Positions 53,124-62,694 of a stretch of 64,000 nucleotides of DNA are shown piece by piece. The stretch covers positions 320,372-384,371 of the forward strand of contig JAMCPM010000006.1 of NCBI GenBank assembly GCA_023382335.1, read 5' to 3'. A program made the position numbers and the translations under genes. The DNA comes from Actinomycetota bacterium. GTDB taxonomy: Bacteria > Actinomycetota > Thermoleophilia > BMS3ABIN01. Under the pieces are notes generated by a model. The model did not search any database, was not told where the DNA came from, and saw only the letters and a list, made by a program, of their open reading frames with translations. Numbering within the stretch: position 1 is the first letter of the stretch; every line of letters begins with the position of its first letter.

Positions 53124-56100
53124 TTACGCCAACGCTTTCGCCAGCAGGCGACGGATGTCCTCTACCTTGAACGGTTTGGCTATGACCGCGTCGACCCTGC
53201 TTTCCTTCATCTTATCGGGGTCGAGCTGGTCACCCCAACCTGTTATCAGTGCCACCGGCGTCCTTCTCGAACGATTCTTTATCTGTTCGACTACTTCCCA
53301 GCCCGACATGTCCGGCATGCCCAGGTCGGTAAAGACAAGATCGAAGGGCACGCCTGCCTTGGCGGCCCGGTCGAACACCAGCAGCCCCTCCGAACCGGAA
53401 GCCGCTGTTTCAAACTCCTGCCCCATGTTGTCCAGCATGTCGCCCATGAGAGTCCTGATCATGGCGGCGTCATCGATCACGAGGACCTTTGCCTGCTTCA
53501 TCAGTTCGGGAACCTCTTCCCGCGCGGTCGCCTCGTACAGGTCAGAGAGCGCGGCTACCGGCAGGCGCACCGTGAACCTGGTGCCCTTACCCTTGCGGCT
53601 GTCCACCATTATATCCCCGCCGTGGCGGTTGACGATGCCGTAAGCAACACTGAGGCCCAGGCCGCTGCCGCCTACGCCCTTGGTGGTGAAAAACGGCTCG
53701 AAGATCCGGCGGCGGACATCTTTCTCCATGCCCTGGCCGTTGTCGGCAACCAGGGCGCGCAGCCACTCGCCTCCCGGTTCGACCTCGGTCATCAGCATGA
53801 TGGCGCCGCCGCCGGGCAGGGCATCGGCGGCATTGAGTATCAGGTTCATGAAGACCTCGCCCAGTTCCGACTCGTTGCCGTTCACCGGCGGCAAGTCTCC
53901 GAATTCCATGGCCAGCTCGATCTTGACGCCGCGAGCGATGGCTTCATCATGCCAGCGCGGCCGAGCCACGTCGATGGCGTTGGCAATCACCCGGTTCAGG
54001 TCCACTGTCGAGAAACTGCGCGTTGTCCGCACCCGCGTGAACTCCTGAATGCGGCGCACGGTATCCGCCGCCTCGATTGCAGCCCGCTGCATGCTCTGCA
54101 GGGCCGACATGAATTCAAGCCGGTCGTCGCCCTCAAGACCAGCGAGGCCAGGTTTGCCTCCGGCTGTGACGATTTCTTCACCCCGCGCCAGAAGCATCTG
54201 GCAGTTGCCGAGGATCACGGTCAGGAAATTGTTGAAGTCATGGGCGACGCCGCCTGCCATCTCACCAAGCGCGCGGATCTTCTCCGACTGGGTAAGCTGC
54301 TCGCGCAGGTGTTCCTGCTCGGTGATATCGCGCACGTCATGGACGGCGCCGACGATCTCCCCGCTGGCATCGATAATGGGGTCGGACGATATATTGAGGA
54401 TCCTTCCGATATGTGGCTCCTCGACCGAGATGCTGTGGCTGACGCCTTCCTTGAAAGCTTTTTTCTGAGGACATATCGAGAGCGGCTTGTTGGCGCCATG
54501 AAAAACTTCGTAGCATTTCTTGCCGATCAGTTCCTGCTCGTTGACTCCCAGCAGCCTGCCAAGCGCCCTGTTGGCGCGGATGATTTTGAAATCCCGGTCG
54601 TGGATGGATACGCCATTGGTCATGGCATCGAAGGTAGTCTCCCATTCGTTCTTGCCCCGCGCGACGTCGTTGAACAGGCGGGCGTTTTCGATGGCCACGC
54701 TGATCGACCGGCCCACGGACGTCAGCAGCAGCTGCTCGGCCTCGCTGAATTCGTGGGGCGCCAGGGTGCCTACGGTAAGCACTCCCAGGATCTTGTCCTT
54801 GGAGATAAGCGGCACTCCGCCCAGCGAGGCCATCGGCATCGCTGCCGGCATCCCTGGAGCCTTAAGGGGGCTGCTTTGATAATCGTCGATGAATATCGCT
54901 TTTCCACTGGCGGCAATGGCCCCGGAGAGGCCGTCCCCGATCCTGAGGGTCTTTATGTGTTCGCGCATCTGCCCGGGAATGTCGTAAGTGGCGGCAACCG
55001 GTTCCAGGCATTCGGCGCCGTCGACCTGGAAGAAAATCGTGCCGCCATCATAATCCAGCGCTTTCACCACCGTATTCAGCGATGACTGCAGGGTGCTCTC
55101 GAGGTCGAGCGAGGCGGAAGCGGTCGTCACGACTGCGTTAAGAACCGCCAGTTCACGGTTGCGCCTGAGTATCTCGTTGGTCATGTTCCGCTCCACTGAG
55201 ATATCCCGGGCGATGCCGACCATGGCCACGGGCCTGCCCTGATCGTCCTCGACCTTTGCCGAAGAGACGAAGACCGGGAACGAGCCGCCGTCCTGGCGGC
55301 GGTAGAGCATCTGCCCTTCCCATCCGCCATCGAGCGTCTTCGTGCAGATCTCCTCCTTGAGTTTGCCCGGATTTTCATCAGACCATAGTTCACCCATATG
55401 CATTCCCAGCATGCTCTCGACGCTGCGCCCGAACATGGCTGCGCCGGCTTCATTGATCGATACGATGTCACCGTTCAGGTCGGAGATGACAACACATTCG
55501 TGCGTGTTCTCAACGGCGGCGGCCAGCAGCTTGAGCCGCTGCCCGGATTCTTTCTTTTCGGTGATGTCATGAGCAACCACACGCCACTGCAGGCCCTGGG
55601 CGCCGTCACCAGGCAGGGCGCGCGCGTGAATCTCAACTATGACGCGGCGTCCCTCGCCGGTAAGAAACGTGCGCTCAGACGAGAATACCCTCCCCGGTCC
55701 GCTTTGCTCCCTGAAGGCGACGAGGTTCGCCCTGGTTTTTTTGCGGTCGGACCCGGCTTCAAAATCATAGATGTGCTTCCCTAGGATCTTCTCCCTGGGA
55801 AAAGATAGGGCGGCAGACATGGTGTCATTGCATTCGAGGATGACCCCATCCTCGTCCAGCGAGTACATCCAGTCGGCGGCGCCATTGTAAAGGTCGCGGT
55901 AGCGCTCCTCCGAATTGGAAAGCTGCTCGTAAACCTGGGCGCTGCCGGCGATGACAGAGGCCTGAGCGGCAATGCTTGACAGCAGTCCCAGTTCTTCTGT
56001 GGTGAATTCATGGATTTCGCTGGTGTAGACCGCGATGGCGCCCAGCCTCTGTCCATGATACGAAAGCGGCGTGACTACCATCGAACGGAAGCCTTTATTC

Positions 56101-58352
56101 CTGGCCGCTTCAACCAGCGCCTGCTCGGGGGCTTCCTTCAGGATATCGCCAACCGCCGTCTGCAGGCCTTGGTCGAAAACCCTCATGATTGGGGTGTCAT
56201 TGCGCCGAAGATACTCAAAATCAAAAGTGTCACTGCCGTTCAACTGCTCGATGAATTCTGGGCTATAACCGTGGCTGGCGACGATCTGCAGCTTGGTCCC
56301 GGAGGGCGCCGGCATGAAGATGTTGCAGATGTCGTAACCAAAGGTCTCGGCGACCTCGTTGACCAGGGTTGTGAGCGCCTTGCCCTGGCCCAGCAGCGAC
56401 ACGCTCTTTTCCATGATCGACTGCAACAGGTTTAGCCACCGGTTCTGCTGCTCGAGGCGCCGCTGCATCGCCTTGCTTTCAGTCACGTCGGTAGCGACAC
56501 CGACGATGCCCGTGACCTCGCCGTTTTCTAACAGCGGTGAGACCGTTTGCCTGAGGGTAATCCTCGAGCCGTCCTTACACTCTATATCCATTTCATAGCT
56601 GTCGGTCAGGCCGGCGGCGCGCCTCTCCATCATCGTTTTGAGCTTGGCGCGCTGGTCTTCAGGTACAAGCTCCAGGACATTCCGGCCCAGGAGTTCCCCG
56701 GGCTCGTAGCCGGTGATCTCCTTGCTGGCCGCATTCACGTAGGTGAAGTTCCGCTCGAAATCACATGTGTACGCAGCTTCGGCCATACTGTCAAGCAGGC
56801 TGCGCATGAACTCGCCGGTGCTGCCGATCTCCGCGAACAGGCGGCTGTTCTCGATCGCGATTCCCAACTGGCTCGAGAGCAGATTGATGAAACCGACATT
56901 GTCTTCCGAACAGATCTCCGATGAAGCTGAAAGAGCGGTAATGACCCCTAGCACGCGCTCGCCGCTGATGATAGGCATGGCCACCAGGCATTTGAGGCCG
57001 CGTTCAGCCGACAGCAACCTCGACTTCTCGCGGATACGCTTGTCTCCGGTAAAATTGCATGCGACTTCCGGTTTGCCGCTCTCGGCGACCATGCCGACCA
57101 GGCTTTCGCCGACCTTGTACTTTCCGACCGACTGAAGAATATGTTCATCGACTTCCAACGAGCTGCCTCGGAGTATGAGATATCCGTCCTGCATGAGGTA
57201 GACCGCGGCCATGTCGGCGCGCGTGGTCTCCTGCAAGGCTTTGGCAACCTGCTCATACAGGACATCGGGATCGAGGGAGCGCGCGGCGGCAACAACCTTG
57301 TTGACCGCTTCGAGTTCGCGCAGGCGCCGGTCCAGCTGTTCCCTGACCAGGAAGTCCGCGGTGATGTCTTCGAACAGGACCACTATGCCGCTGATCAGGC
57401 CTGATTTATCCTTTAGGGGGGCGGCGGTGACATTAAGGATCAGTTGCCCGTCTTCGACATCGATCGTGAATGCCGGATCGTTCCAGCTGGCGCCGGAATC
57501 CATGACCTCACGGAAATGGCTGTCGATTCCCAGAGCCGGCTTCGGGCTCATCATTTCAAGCAGCTTTTTGCCCATCGCCTGTTTCGAAGACAGCTTGGTG
57601 ATCGACTCCGCGGCCGGGTTCCAGACGCGGATCGTCAGGTCACGGTCGAGAACAGCGACGCCCGCGGTCATGCTGCCGAGGATCCGCTCGTCCAGTTCGC
57701 GGGTTGCCGCCAGCTCCCGGTCCCGCATCGTGATCTGGGCGACAGCCTGCTCTCTCTCCAGTGCGTCTTCGTACAACCTGCCCAGCATGCGGCCGAGGCG
57801 GGCCAGATGACCGCGTGCCGCGTCATAGATATGATCGGGTTTGTCAAACACATCGCCGGCTGCCTTTTGGAGCCGCATAAAATCGACGCCGGCAGTATCA
57901 GCCAGCTTCTTCAGCTCATCATCACCGGAAGGGATCTCGGAGATCGAGCCGGCGATGGCGCCGACGACGGCTCCGTTGGCGGTTATGGGACTGATGCAAA
58001 ATGAATGGGCGCCGATGACCGCATCTTCCTGATGGCCGCCGGCCAGGGTGTCTGCTACCTTTTTGCTTAAGGTGGCCTTGAAGAGCCGGCTGAGTTCGCT
58101 TTGCGGATTCTCTTCCATGGAATCGAGGAGGAGCCGGCAGAAATCATTGCCGACAATGGGTCTGCCTATCATGGAGCCATCGTTCTCGAAGGCCATTATC
58201 ATTGTTTCCATGTAATCAACGAAGGAAGCAATGGTGTCGAGGAGGAGCTCCTCCCCGAGAACCCGGACCAGAGTCCGGCTGCCTGCGTTGGGATGGGAAA
58301 GTTCCTCGCTCAACGGTCTCCCCCCCGCTGGAAAAAACATTGGACCCGGCAT
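53124..58352 (-). CDS. Hybrid sensor histidine kinase with PocR, five PAS and three GAF domains
   Basis: 1742 residues, soluble. Approximate order: PocR-type sensor (35-190), coiled linker, PAS (220-345), GAF (355-510), PAS (515-640), GAF (650-800), PAS (805-925), PAS (930-1050), GAF (1060-1225), PAS (1230-1345), HisKA with H1371 in GGVAHDFNN, HATPase (1475-1600; DNGQGMEK, GVGGSGLGLSVAYG), and a C-terminal receiver with D1676 in VFTDLGMPDMSG. No membrane helices, so signals are intracellular. The longest start is ATG 58352; TTG 58313 is preceded by a stronger GGGGGAGACC and may be the true one. No cognate regulator adjoins. Confidence 0.93.
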   Translation of the reverse strand: MPGPMFFPAGGRPLSEELSHPNAGSRTLVRVLGEELLLDTIASFVDYMETMIMAFENDGSMIGRPIVGNDFCRLLLDSMEENPQSELSRLFKATLSKKVADTLAGGHQEDAVIGAHSFCISPITANGAVVGAIAGSISEIPSGDDELKKLADTAGVDFMRLQKAAGDVFDKPDHIYDAARGHLARLGRMLGRLYEDALEREQAVAQITMRDRELAATRELDERILGSMTAGVAVLDRDLTIRVWNPAAESITKLSSKQAMGKKLLEMMSPKPALGIDSHFREVMDSGASWNDPAFTIDVEDGQLILNVTAAPLKDKSGLISGIVVLFEDITADFLVREQLDRRLRELEAVNKVVAAARSLDPDVLYEQVAKALQETTRADMAAVYLMQDGYLILRGSSLEVDEHILQSVGKYKVGESLVGMVAESGKPEVACNFTGDKRIREKSRLLSAERGLKCLVAMPIISGERVLGVITALSASSEICSEDNVGFINLLSSQLGIAIENSRLFAEIGSTGEFMRSLLDSMAEAAYTCDFERNFTYVNAASKEITGYEPGELLGRNVLELVPEDQRAKLKTMMERRAAGLTDSYEMDIECKDGSRITLRQTVSPLLENGEVTGIVGVATDVTESKAMQRRLEQQNRWLNLLQSIMEKSVSLLGQGKALTTLVNEVAETFGYDICNIFMPAPSGTKLQIVASHGYSPEFIEQLNGSDTFDFEYLRRNDTPIMRVFDQGLQTAVGDILKEAPEQALVEAARNKGFRSMVVTPLSYHGQRLGAIAVYTSEIHEFTTEELGLLSSIAAQASVIAGSAQVYEQLSNSEERYRDLYNGAADWMYSLDEDGVILECNDTMSAALSFPREKILGKHIYDFEAGSDRKKTRANLVAFREQSGPGRVFSSERTFLTGEGRRVIVEIHARALPGDGAQGLQWRVVAHDITEKKESGQRLKLLAAAVENTHECVVISDLNGDIVSINEAGAAMFGRSVESMLGMHMGELWSDENPGKLKEEICTKTLDGGWEGQMLYRRQDGGSFPVFVSSAKVEDDQGRPVAMVGIARDISVERNMTNEILRRNRELAVLNAVVTTASASLDLESTLQSSLNTVVKALDYDGGTIFFQVDGAECLEPVAATYDIPGQMREHIKTLRIGDGLSGAIAASGKAIFIDDYQSSPLKAPGMPAAMPMASLGGVPLISKDKILGVLTVGTLAPHEFSEAEQLLLTSVGRSISVAIENARLFNDVARGKNEWETTFDAMTNGVSIHDRDFKIIRANRALGRLLGVNEQELIGKKCYEVFHGANKPLSICPQKKAFKEGVSHSISVEEPHIGRILNISSDPIIDASGEIVGAVHDVRDITEQEHLREQLTQSEKIRALGEMAGGVAHDFNNFLTVILGNCQMLLARGEEIVTAGGKPGLAGLEGDDRLEFMSALQSMQRAAIEAADTVRRIQEFTRVRTTRSFSTVDLNRVIANAIDVARPRWHDEAIARGVKIELAMEFGDLPPVNGNESELGEVFMNLILNAADALPGGGAIMLMTEVEPGGEWLRALVADNGQGMEKDVRRRIFEPFFTTKGVGGSGLGLSVAYGIVNRHGGDIMVDSRKGKGTRFTVRLPVAALSDLYEATAREEVPELMKQAKVLVIDDAAMIRTLMGDMLDNMGQEFETAASGSEGLLVFDRAAKAGVPFDLVFTDLGMPDMSGWEVVEQIKNRSRRTPVALITGWGDQLDPDKMKESRVDAVIAKPFKVEDIRRLLAKALA

Positions 58353-58659
58353 TGTCCCGAGCCTTGAGATCGCCCGGCGGGAAAGGCAGACCGCCCCTCG
58401 AATCTGGGGTCAGCAGGTCCAGGCCGCTGGGGTGCTGCTAATATATTGCGCCAATCGGCCACCAGTTCCTTTTTCTGAAGCGCAGATCGGCACATGAATC
58501 ACGACTAATTTACCCATAATTGCCGTAAATTGAAACCGCGGTCCGGATTCGTGGAATTTCAGGAAGCGCTGTGGTTTTCATGCCGGCGCGAAACGCTTCC
58601 CCGGGTGTTAAACAAAGGCAACCGGGGTACCACCTTCACAAACTAGCAGGGAGGAAATC
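58353..58659. other. Intergenic region, divergent promoters
   Basis: 307 bp between the hybrid kinase and the YbaK-type gene. No gene, tRNA or clear inverted repeat was found. The only definite signal is the ribosome site GGGAGGAAATC before 58660. Promoters for both genes must lie here but no pair of good hexamers was seen. Confidence 0.6.
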
Positions 58660-59148
58660 ATGGCGGTTGCAGGCAGAGTGAAAAAATATCTCGACGATCA
58701 GGGTCTGGCGTATGAAGTAGTGAGCCATCAGGAGACGTTCAGCACCTGCGAGGAGGCCAAGGCGGTCGGCGTGATCGCCAGTCACGTGGCCAAGACGCTG
58801 GTCATCAAGACCCACGCCGGCGATGTCCTGGCGGTATTGCCGGCGTCGGAGAGGGTCGACATCCACAAACTGCGCGACATCGCAGATGACAACCACGCAC
58901 GGCTGGCGACTGAAGAGGAAATGAAGATGGAGTTCACCGATTTTGACCTGGGCGCGGTTCCACCGCTCGGTGAGCTATTCGAGGCGCCGGTGCTACTCGA
59001 CGGGCAGTTGGAGAATGCGGATGAGATAATTTTTGCGGCCGGCACGCACAGTGATTCAGTCAAGATGTCCGGTGAGGATTTCCTTAAGCTGACCCATCCC
59101 CAGGTCGTTGATATAGTGCTCGAGGAAGGGGAAGGCGGCGTCTACTAG
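58660..59148 (+). CDS. YbaK/EbsC family aminoacyl-tRNA deacylase-like protein
   Basis: 162 residues. YbaK fold: DDQGLAYEVVSHQETFSTCEEA, VAKTLVIKTHAGDVLAVLPA (with the catalytic-type Lys), ARLATEEEMKMEFTDFDLGAVPPLG and IIFAAGTHSDSVKMSGEDF. The family hydrolyses mischarged tRNAs (Cys-tRNA-Pro, Ala-tRNA-Pro and others). Convergent with addA; 39 bp between stops without an evident terminator. Confidence 0.9.
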   Translation: MAVAGRVKKYLDDQGLAYEVVSHQETFSTCEEAKAVGVIASHVAKTLVIKTHAGDVLAVLPASERVDIHKLRDIADDNHARLATEEEMKMEFTDFDLGAVPPLGELFEAPVLLDGQLENADEIIFAAGTHSDSVKMSGEDFLKLTHPQVVDIVLEEGEGGVY

Positions 59149-59187
59149 GTTGAGTGGGCGCGACTGCCCGTCAAGGCGGCTGCCGGG

Positions 59188-62100
59188 TCAAACGGCCCGG
59201 ACGCACAGGCGGGAGCCGTTTCGGCCGCCGGCGCACCAGTTGCAATAGTATTCGTTGACCTCTTCCAGCGGCGGGAACGAGCCGTCTGAAATGCTGTCGA
59301 TGGTTCCCTGGATCTCTGCTTCCAGCTTTCCGATATCCCCTGCCGGAAAGTCCTGGACTACCTCTATCGGGTCGTCTCCTCCCAGGTATAGAAGCACAAC
59401 CCGGACCGGTCCCTGATTCATTTTTGCAGCCGCCAGGGCATAAGAAACCATCTGCAGCCGGTATGTCTTTGCGGCCTCCGCTGGTGAGAGCCCCTCCTGG
59501 GGAGAGCCGGTCTTGTAATCGACGACGAGGCTGGCGCCTCCTTCTTTTTCAGGCAGGCAGAGGACGTCGATGGCGCCACGCAGAATCGTCGTCTGTCCGA
59601 TCAGCGTGGAAAAAGGCACCTCGCGGCGGAGCCTGCCGTCGCGGCCGGCACTGGGCAGCGAGGCGGCGACCGCCGAGCGCCGGAAATTATCGACCAGCCT
59701 GTTTGCCCGGTCGATGTCGGCGTCAGACAGGTGCGGCGCCTTTCCGCATGCCTGTTCGAGACGTTTCTCCATCGATTCCCTGCCGATGGGGGATTCAAGT
59801 ATCAGCAAGTCTTCTTCCAGTATTTTGTGCACAAGCGTGCCCATTTCCATCGCGGAAAGCGCCGGTTCAGAATCAGTCTGGTTCTTTGTCGTCGTCGCTT
59901 CCCTGAGCTCGGCGGCGCCAAGCATGTTCTCAAGATAGTAGCGCCGGGGACAAGCACGGATCGCGTCGAGCGCCGTTGGCGAGATAGCCGCCGGGACAAT
60001 GGCAGCGACGTCGGGCATTTTCATGATCTCGGGATCCAGGGCCGGCGGGACTCTTGAATCAGCGCCGCCACTGCCATTGGAGCGGCGGGCCGCCACGGTC
60101 TGCGGGTCCACGCATATATTGAGGCCGATGACATCGCCCTTTGCTGTTTCGATACGGTCGGCGCTGCCGAAGCCGGCATCCCTTTCCCAGTTCAATCCCA
60201 GGCTATTGCGGATCCAGTCGAATGGCCGCTCCTTTTTCTTCTGCTCGGGCGGTTTGTCCGCCCGCGCCACGCCGGTGAGCAGCAGATGCTTTTTGGCGCG
60301 TGTCATCGCAACGTACAACAGCCTTTTGAGCTCCTGCGATTCACGCTCCGCCAGTTCGGCCTTCAGTTCCTCGAAATCAAAAGCGTTGCCGTCGGCGCCT
60401 TCGTGGCCGCGATAGCGCAGGCCGACGCGCCCCTTGCCCCGGCGGTCGATCATCAAAGTCTCGCTGCGATGATTGCCGTTTGCCTGCAGCTTCGGCAGCA
60501 CCACCAGCGGGAATTCCAGGCCCTTGGCGCCGTGCATGGTCATGATCCGCACGGCGGTGACGTCTTCTTCTTCCGTGGGAGCTTCAACTTCACGCGCCTC
60601 GCTGTCCTGCTGGTGTTTGAGGAAATCTGTGAAGGCGGCGATGTCCCTTCCCCAGGAAGTCTCGAAATCCTGGGCGAGGTCGACGAGCTTGAACAGATTG
60701 GCCAGCTTCTGCCTGCCTTCATCCGAAGCTGCGACCGTGGCCCCGTAATCGTTGAAGCTCAGTATCTTCCTGATGAGGGTCCTCAGGCTGTCCCGCCCGG
60801 ATCCCGATCGCAGCAGACGAAATCTTTCCATGAAGGAATCGAGAGCCTTGCGATCCTTTTCAGACAGGGCTGCCAGCGGCCCCGGATGCGCGAGGACTTC
60901 CCAGAGCGTTTCCGGATAATCGGGATCGGCGGCCTGCTCGCAGTTGCGAAACCAGTAGAGGGCGTCATCGCTGAGTCCCGCCAGAGGCGATCGCAGGACG
61001 GCGATCAGGGAAAGATCGTCCTGAGGGTTGATAACTATCTGAATCATGCTAATCACGTCAAGGAGCTCGAGCTTGCTGAAGTATGAAGTGCTGACGGCAA
61101 AATAGCTCTCGATGCCGGCGCGGCTCAGGGCGTCGCGGTATACCTCCGAGCCATTCCTTGACAGCACCAGCATTGCGGCGTCGCCCGGCTTATAGCCCTG
61201 CCTGAATAGCGCCTGGAGCCGTTCCGCGATAAGATGCGCCTCGGCCCTGCGGGTCACATCGACCGGGACCGGCTTGATCCCCTGCTTCTTGTCGGGTTTG
61301 CCGCTATCGACCAGAATTACTTCTACGCGGATATCCTCGGGCTCATCCTCTGCCGAGGCTGGTTCCAGGCTCAGGTAACCAGGCTGAAGCATGTCCTCAC
61401 TATTGAAGATGAAATCGACGAAATCCAGGATCTGTTTCTGACTGCGGAAATTCTGTTTGAGTTCGATCAGGCGTCCCTGGGCGCGCGCTCTTTCTTTCTC
61501 CTGCTGAAAGAGGCCCACCTCGGCGTTGCGGAAACCATAGATGGCCTGGTTCTCATCGCCCACTACCATGAGGTTGCCGCCGGCGATCAGTGCAATGATC
61601 TCGTTCTGGAGCGGGTTGGTATCCTGATACTCGTCGACCATGATCAGCTTATAGCGCCCGGCAACGCTTGCGGCCACGCTCTTGTTGTCCTTTAGCAGAT
61701 TCTTGGTAAAGATGCTGAGATCGGCGAAATCGAGCATCTCGCGATTTCGCTTGGCCAGTGAATATTCGCTGTCGAAACTCTCGAGGAGCTTCCGGAAAAG
61801 ATCCAGTGTGTTAACGGCCAGCTGCGAACGGTTTGCGGACACAAACGCAGCCCGCGCCTGCTCGACGCGCTCGAACTCGTCCCTGACGCAGCCGCAGTTA
61901 CCTGCTTTGAACTCTCTGGCCGCCAGGCGCACTCGCTCGGCTGCATCCGCGCCGGCAAGCGCCGCCACGTACTCATCCAGCCTGTCAAACATTTTTGTCT
62001 GGGTGGCGGTAGGTTTTTTTAGCTGCACGAAAGCTGCCTGCGCCTCGTCGAGCGACTGCCTGAGGGCCTTTTCCGCTGCGCGGGCGTCCGGCGGCGCGGG

Positions 62101-62694
62101 CTGCGGCAGGGTGACCTCCCTCCCCTGGCTGCGAAGTGTTTCGTATGCCTTTGCAACAATCGCAAGCAGCTGCCCGCTCAGTTCGGGGTCGTAGGCGGTA
62201 ATGAATTCCATGCCGGCGCTGCCGTTTTCCTCGACGACCTTTTTCAGGCACGATTCAAACACTTCTTCCTGGAGGATGCGGGCCTGGGATTCATCCATGA
62301 CGGTGAAGTTCGGGTCGATCCCCGCCGCCAGGGCGTTGGCGCGCAATATGGTGGAGTAAAAACTGTCGATGGTGCTGATCTGAGCGCGTTCGATGTCGCG
62401 GTAGGCGATGGCTATCCTGCGAAGCTGATCTTCATCGAGTTTATCGTATGCGGTCGTCCTGTCGCGCAGGTCCTTGCGGATCCGCGACATCATCTCCGCC
62501 GCGGCCTTGCGAGTGAAAGTGATGGTCAGGATCTGATCGACCTCGGCTTTGCCGGTGACGATCGCGTGTACGAACCTGCGGGTGACCACCCCGGTCTTTC
62601 CGGAGCCGGCGCCCGCGGCCACGAAGATGCTTCCTTCAAGCGACTCGACCGCTTTTAGCTGCGCTTCTGTCAGCTTGAATTCATTCATCATCAT
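59188..62694 (-). CDS. addA: AddA-like UvrD helicase with C-terminal RecB-family nuclease
   Basis: 1168 residues; start at ATG 62694 or the next two ATGs, overlapping the upstream gene's end. Walker A FVAAGAGSGKTGVVT, motif Ia TFTRKAAAEM, motif II VDEYQDTNP, motif III GDENQAIYGFR, motif VI RLLYVAMTRAKKHL. The C-terminus is a PD-(D/E)xK nuclease with VVDYKTGSP. Cysteines in RACPRRYY and in the final CNWC plus C suggest a bound 4Fe-4S cluster. Works with the next protein to resect DNA double-strand ends for recombination and to degrade foreign DNA. Confidence 0.9.
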   Translation of the reverse strand: MMMNEFKLTEAQLKAVESLEGSIFVAAGAGSGKTGVVTRRFVHAIVTGKAEVDQILTITFTRKAAAEMMSRIRKDLRDRTTAYDKLDEDQLRRIAIAYRDIERAQISTIDSFYSTILRANALAAGIDPNFTVMDESQARILQEEVFESCLKKVVEENGSAGMEFITAYDPELSGQLLAIVAKAYETLRSQGREVTLPQPAPPDARAAEKALRQSLDEAQAAFVQLKKPTATQTKMFDRLDEYVAALAGADAAERVRLAAREFKAGNCGCVRDEFERVEQARAAFVSANRSQLAVNTLDLFRKLLESFDSEYSLAKRNREMLDFADLSIFTKNLLKDNKSVAASVAGRYKLIMVDEYQDTNPLQNEIIALIAGGNLMVVGDENQAIYGFRNAEVGLFQQEKERARAQGRLIELKQNFRSQKQILDFVDFIFNSEDMLQPGYLSLEPASAEDEPEDIRVEVILVDSGKPDKKQGIKPVPVDVTRRAEAHLIAERLQALFRQGYKPGDAAMLVLSRNGSEVYRDALSRAGIESYFAVSTSYFSKLELLDVISMIQIVINPQDDLSLIAVLRSPLAGLSDDALYWFRNCEQAADPDYPETLWEVLAHPGPLAALSEKDRKALDSFMERFRLLRSGSGRDSLRTLIRKILSFNDYGATVAASDEGRQKLANLFKLVDLAQDFETSWGRDIAAFTDFLKHQQDSEAREVEAPTEEEDVTAVRIMTMHGAKGLEFPLVVLPKLQANGNHRSETLMIDRRGKGRVGLRYRGHEGADGNAFDFEELKAELAERESQELKRLLYVAMTRAKKHLLLTGVARADKPPEQKKKERPFDWIRNSLGLNWERDAGFGSADRIETAKGDVIGLNICVDPQTVAARRSNGSGGADSRVPPALDPEIMKMPDVAAIVPAAISPTALDAIRACPRRYYLENMLGAAELREATTTKNQTDSEPALSAMEMGTLVHKILEEDLLILESPIGRESMEKRLEQACGKAPHLSDADIDRANRLVDNFRRSAVAASLPSAGRDGRLRREVPFSTLIGQTTILRGAIDVLCLPEKEGGASLVVDYKTGSPQEGLSPAEAAKTYRLQMVSYALAAAKMNQGPVRVVLLYLGGDDPIEVVQDFPAGDIGKLEAEIQGTIDSISDGSFPPLEEVNEYYCNWCAGGRNGSRLCVRAV

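Noticed and set aside
53094-55085. 663-codon plus-strand open frame opposite the hybrid kinase
   Set aside because: The minus strand encodes intact HisKA, HATPase and receiver motifs; the plus frame has no recognisable domain and arises from codon bias.
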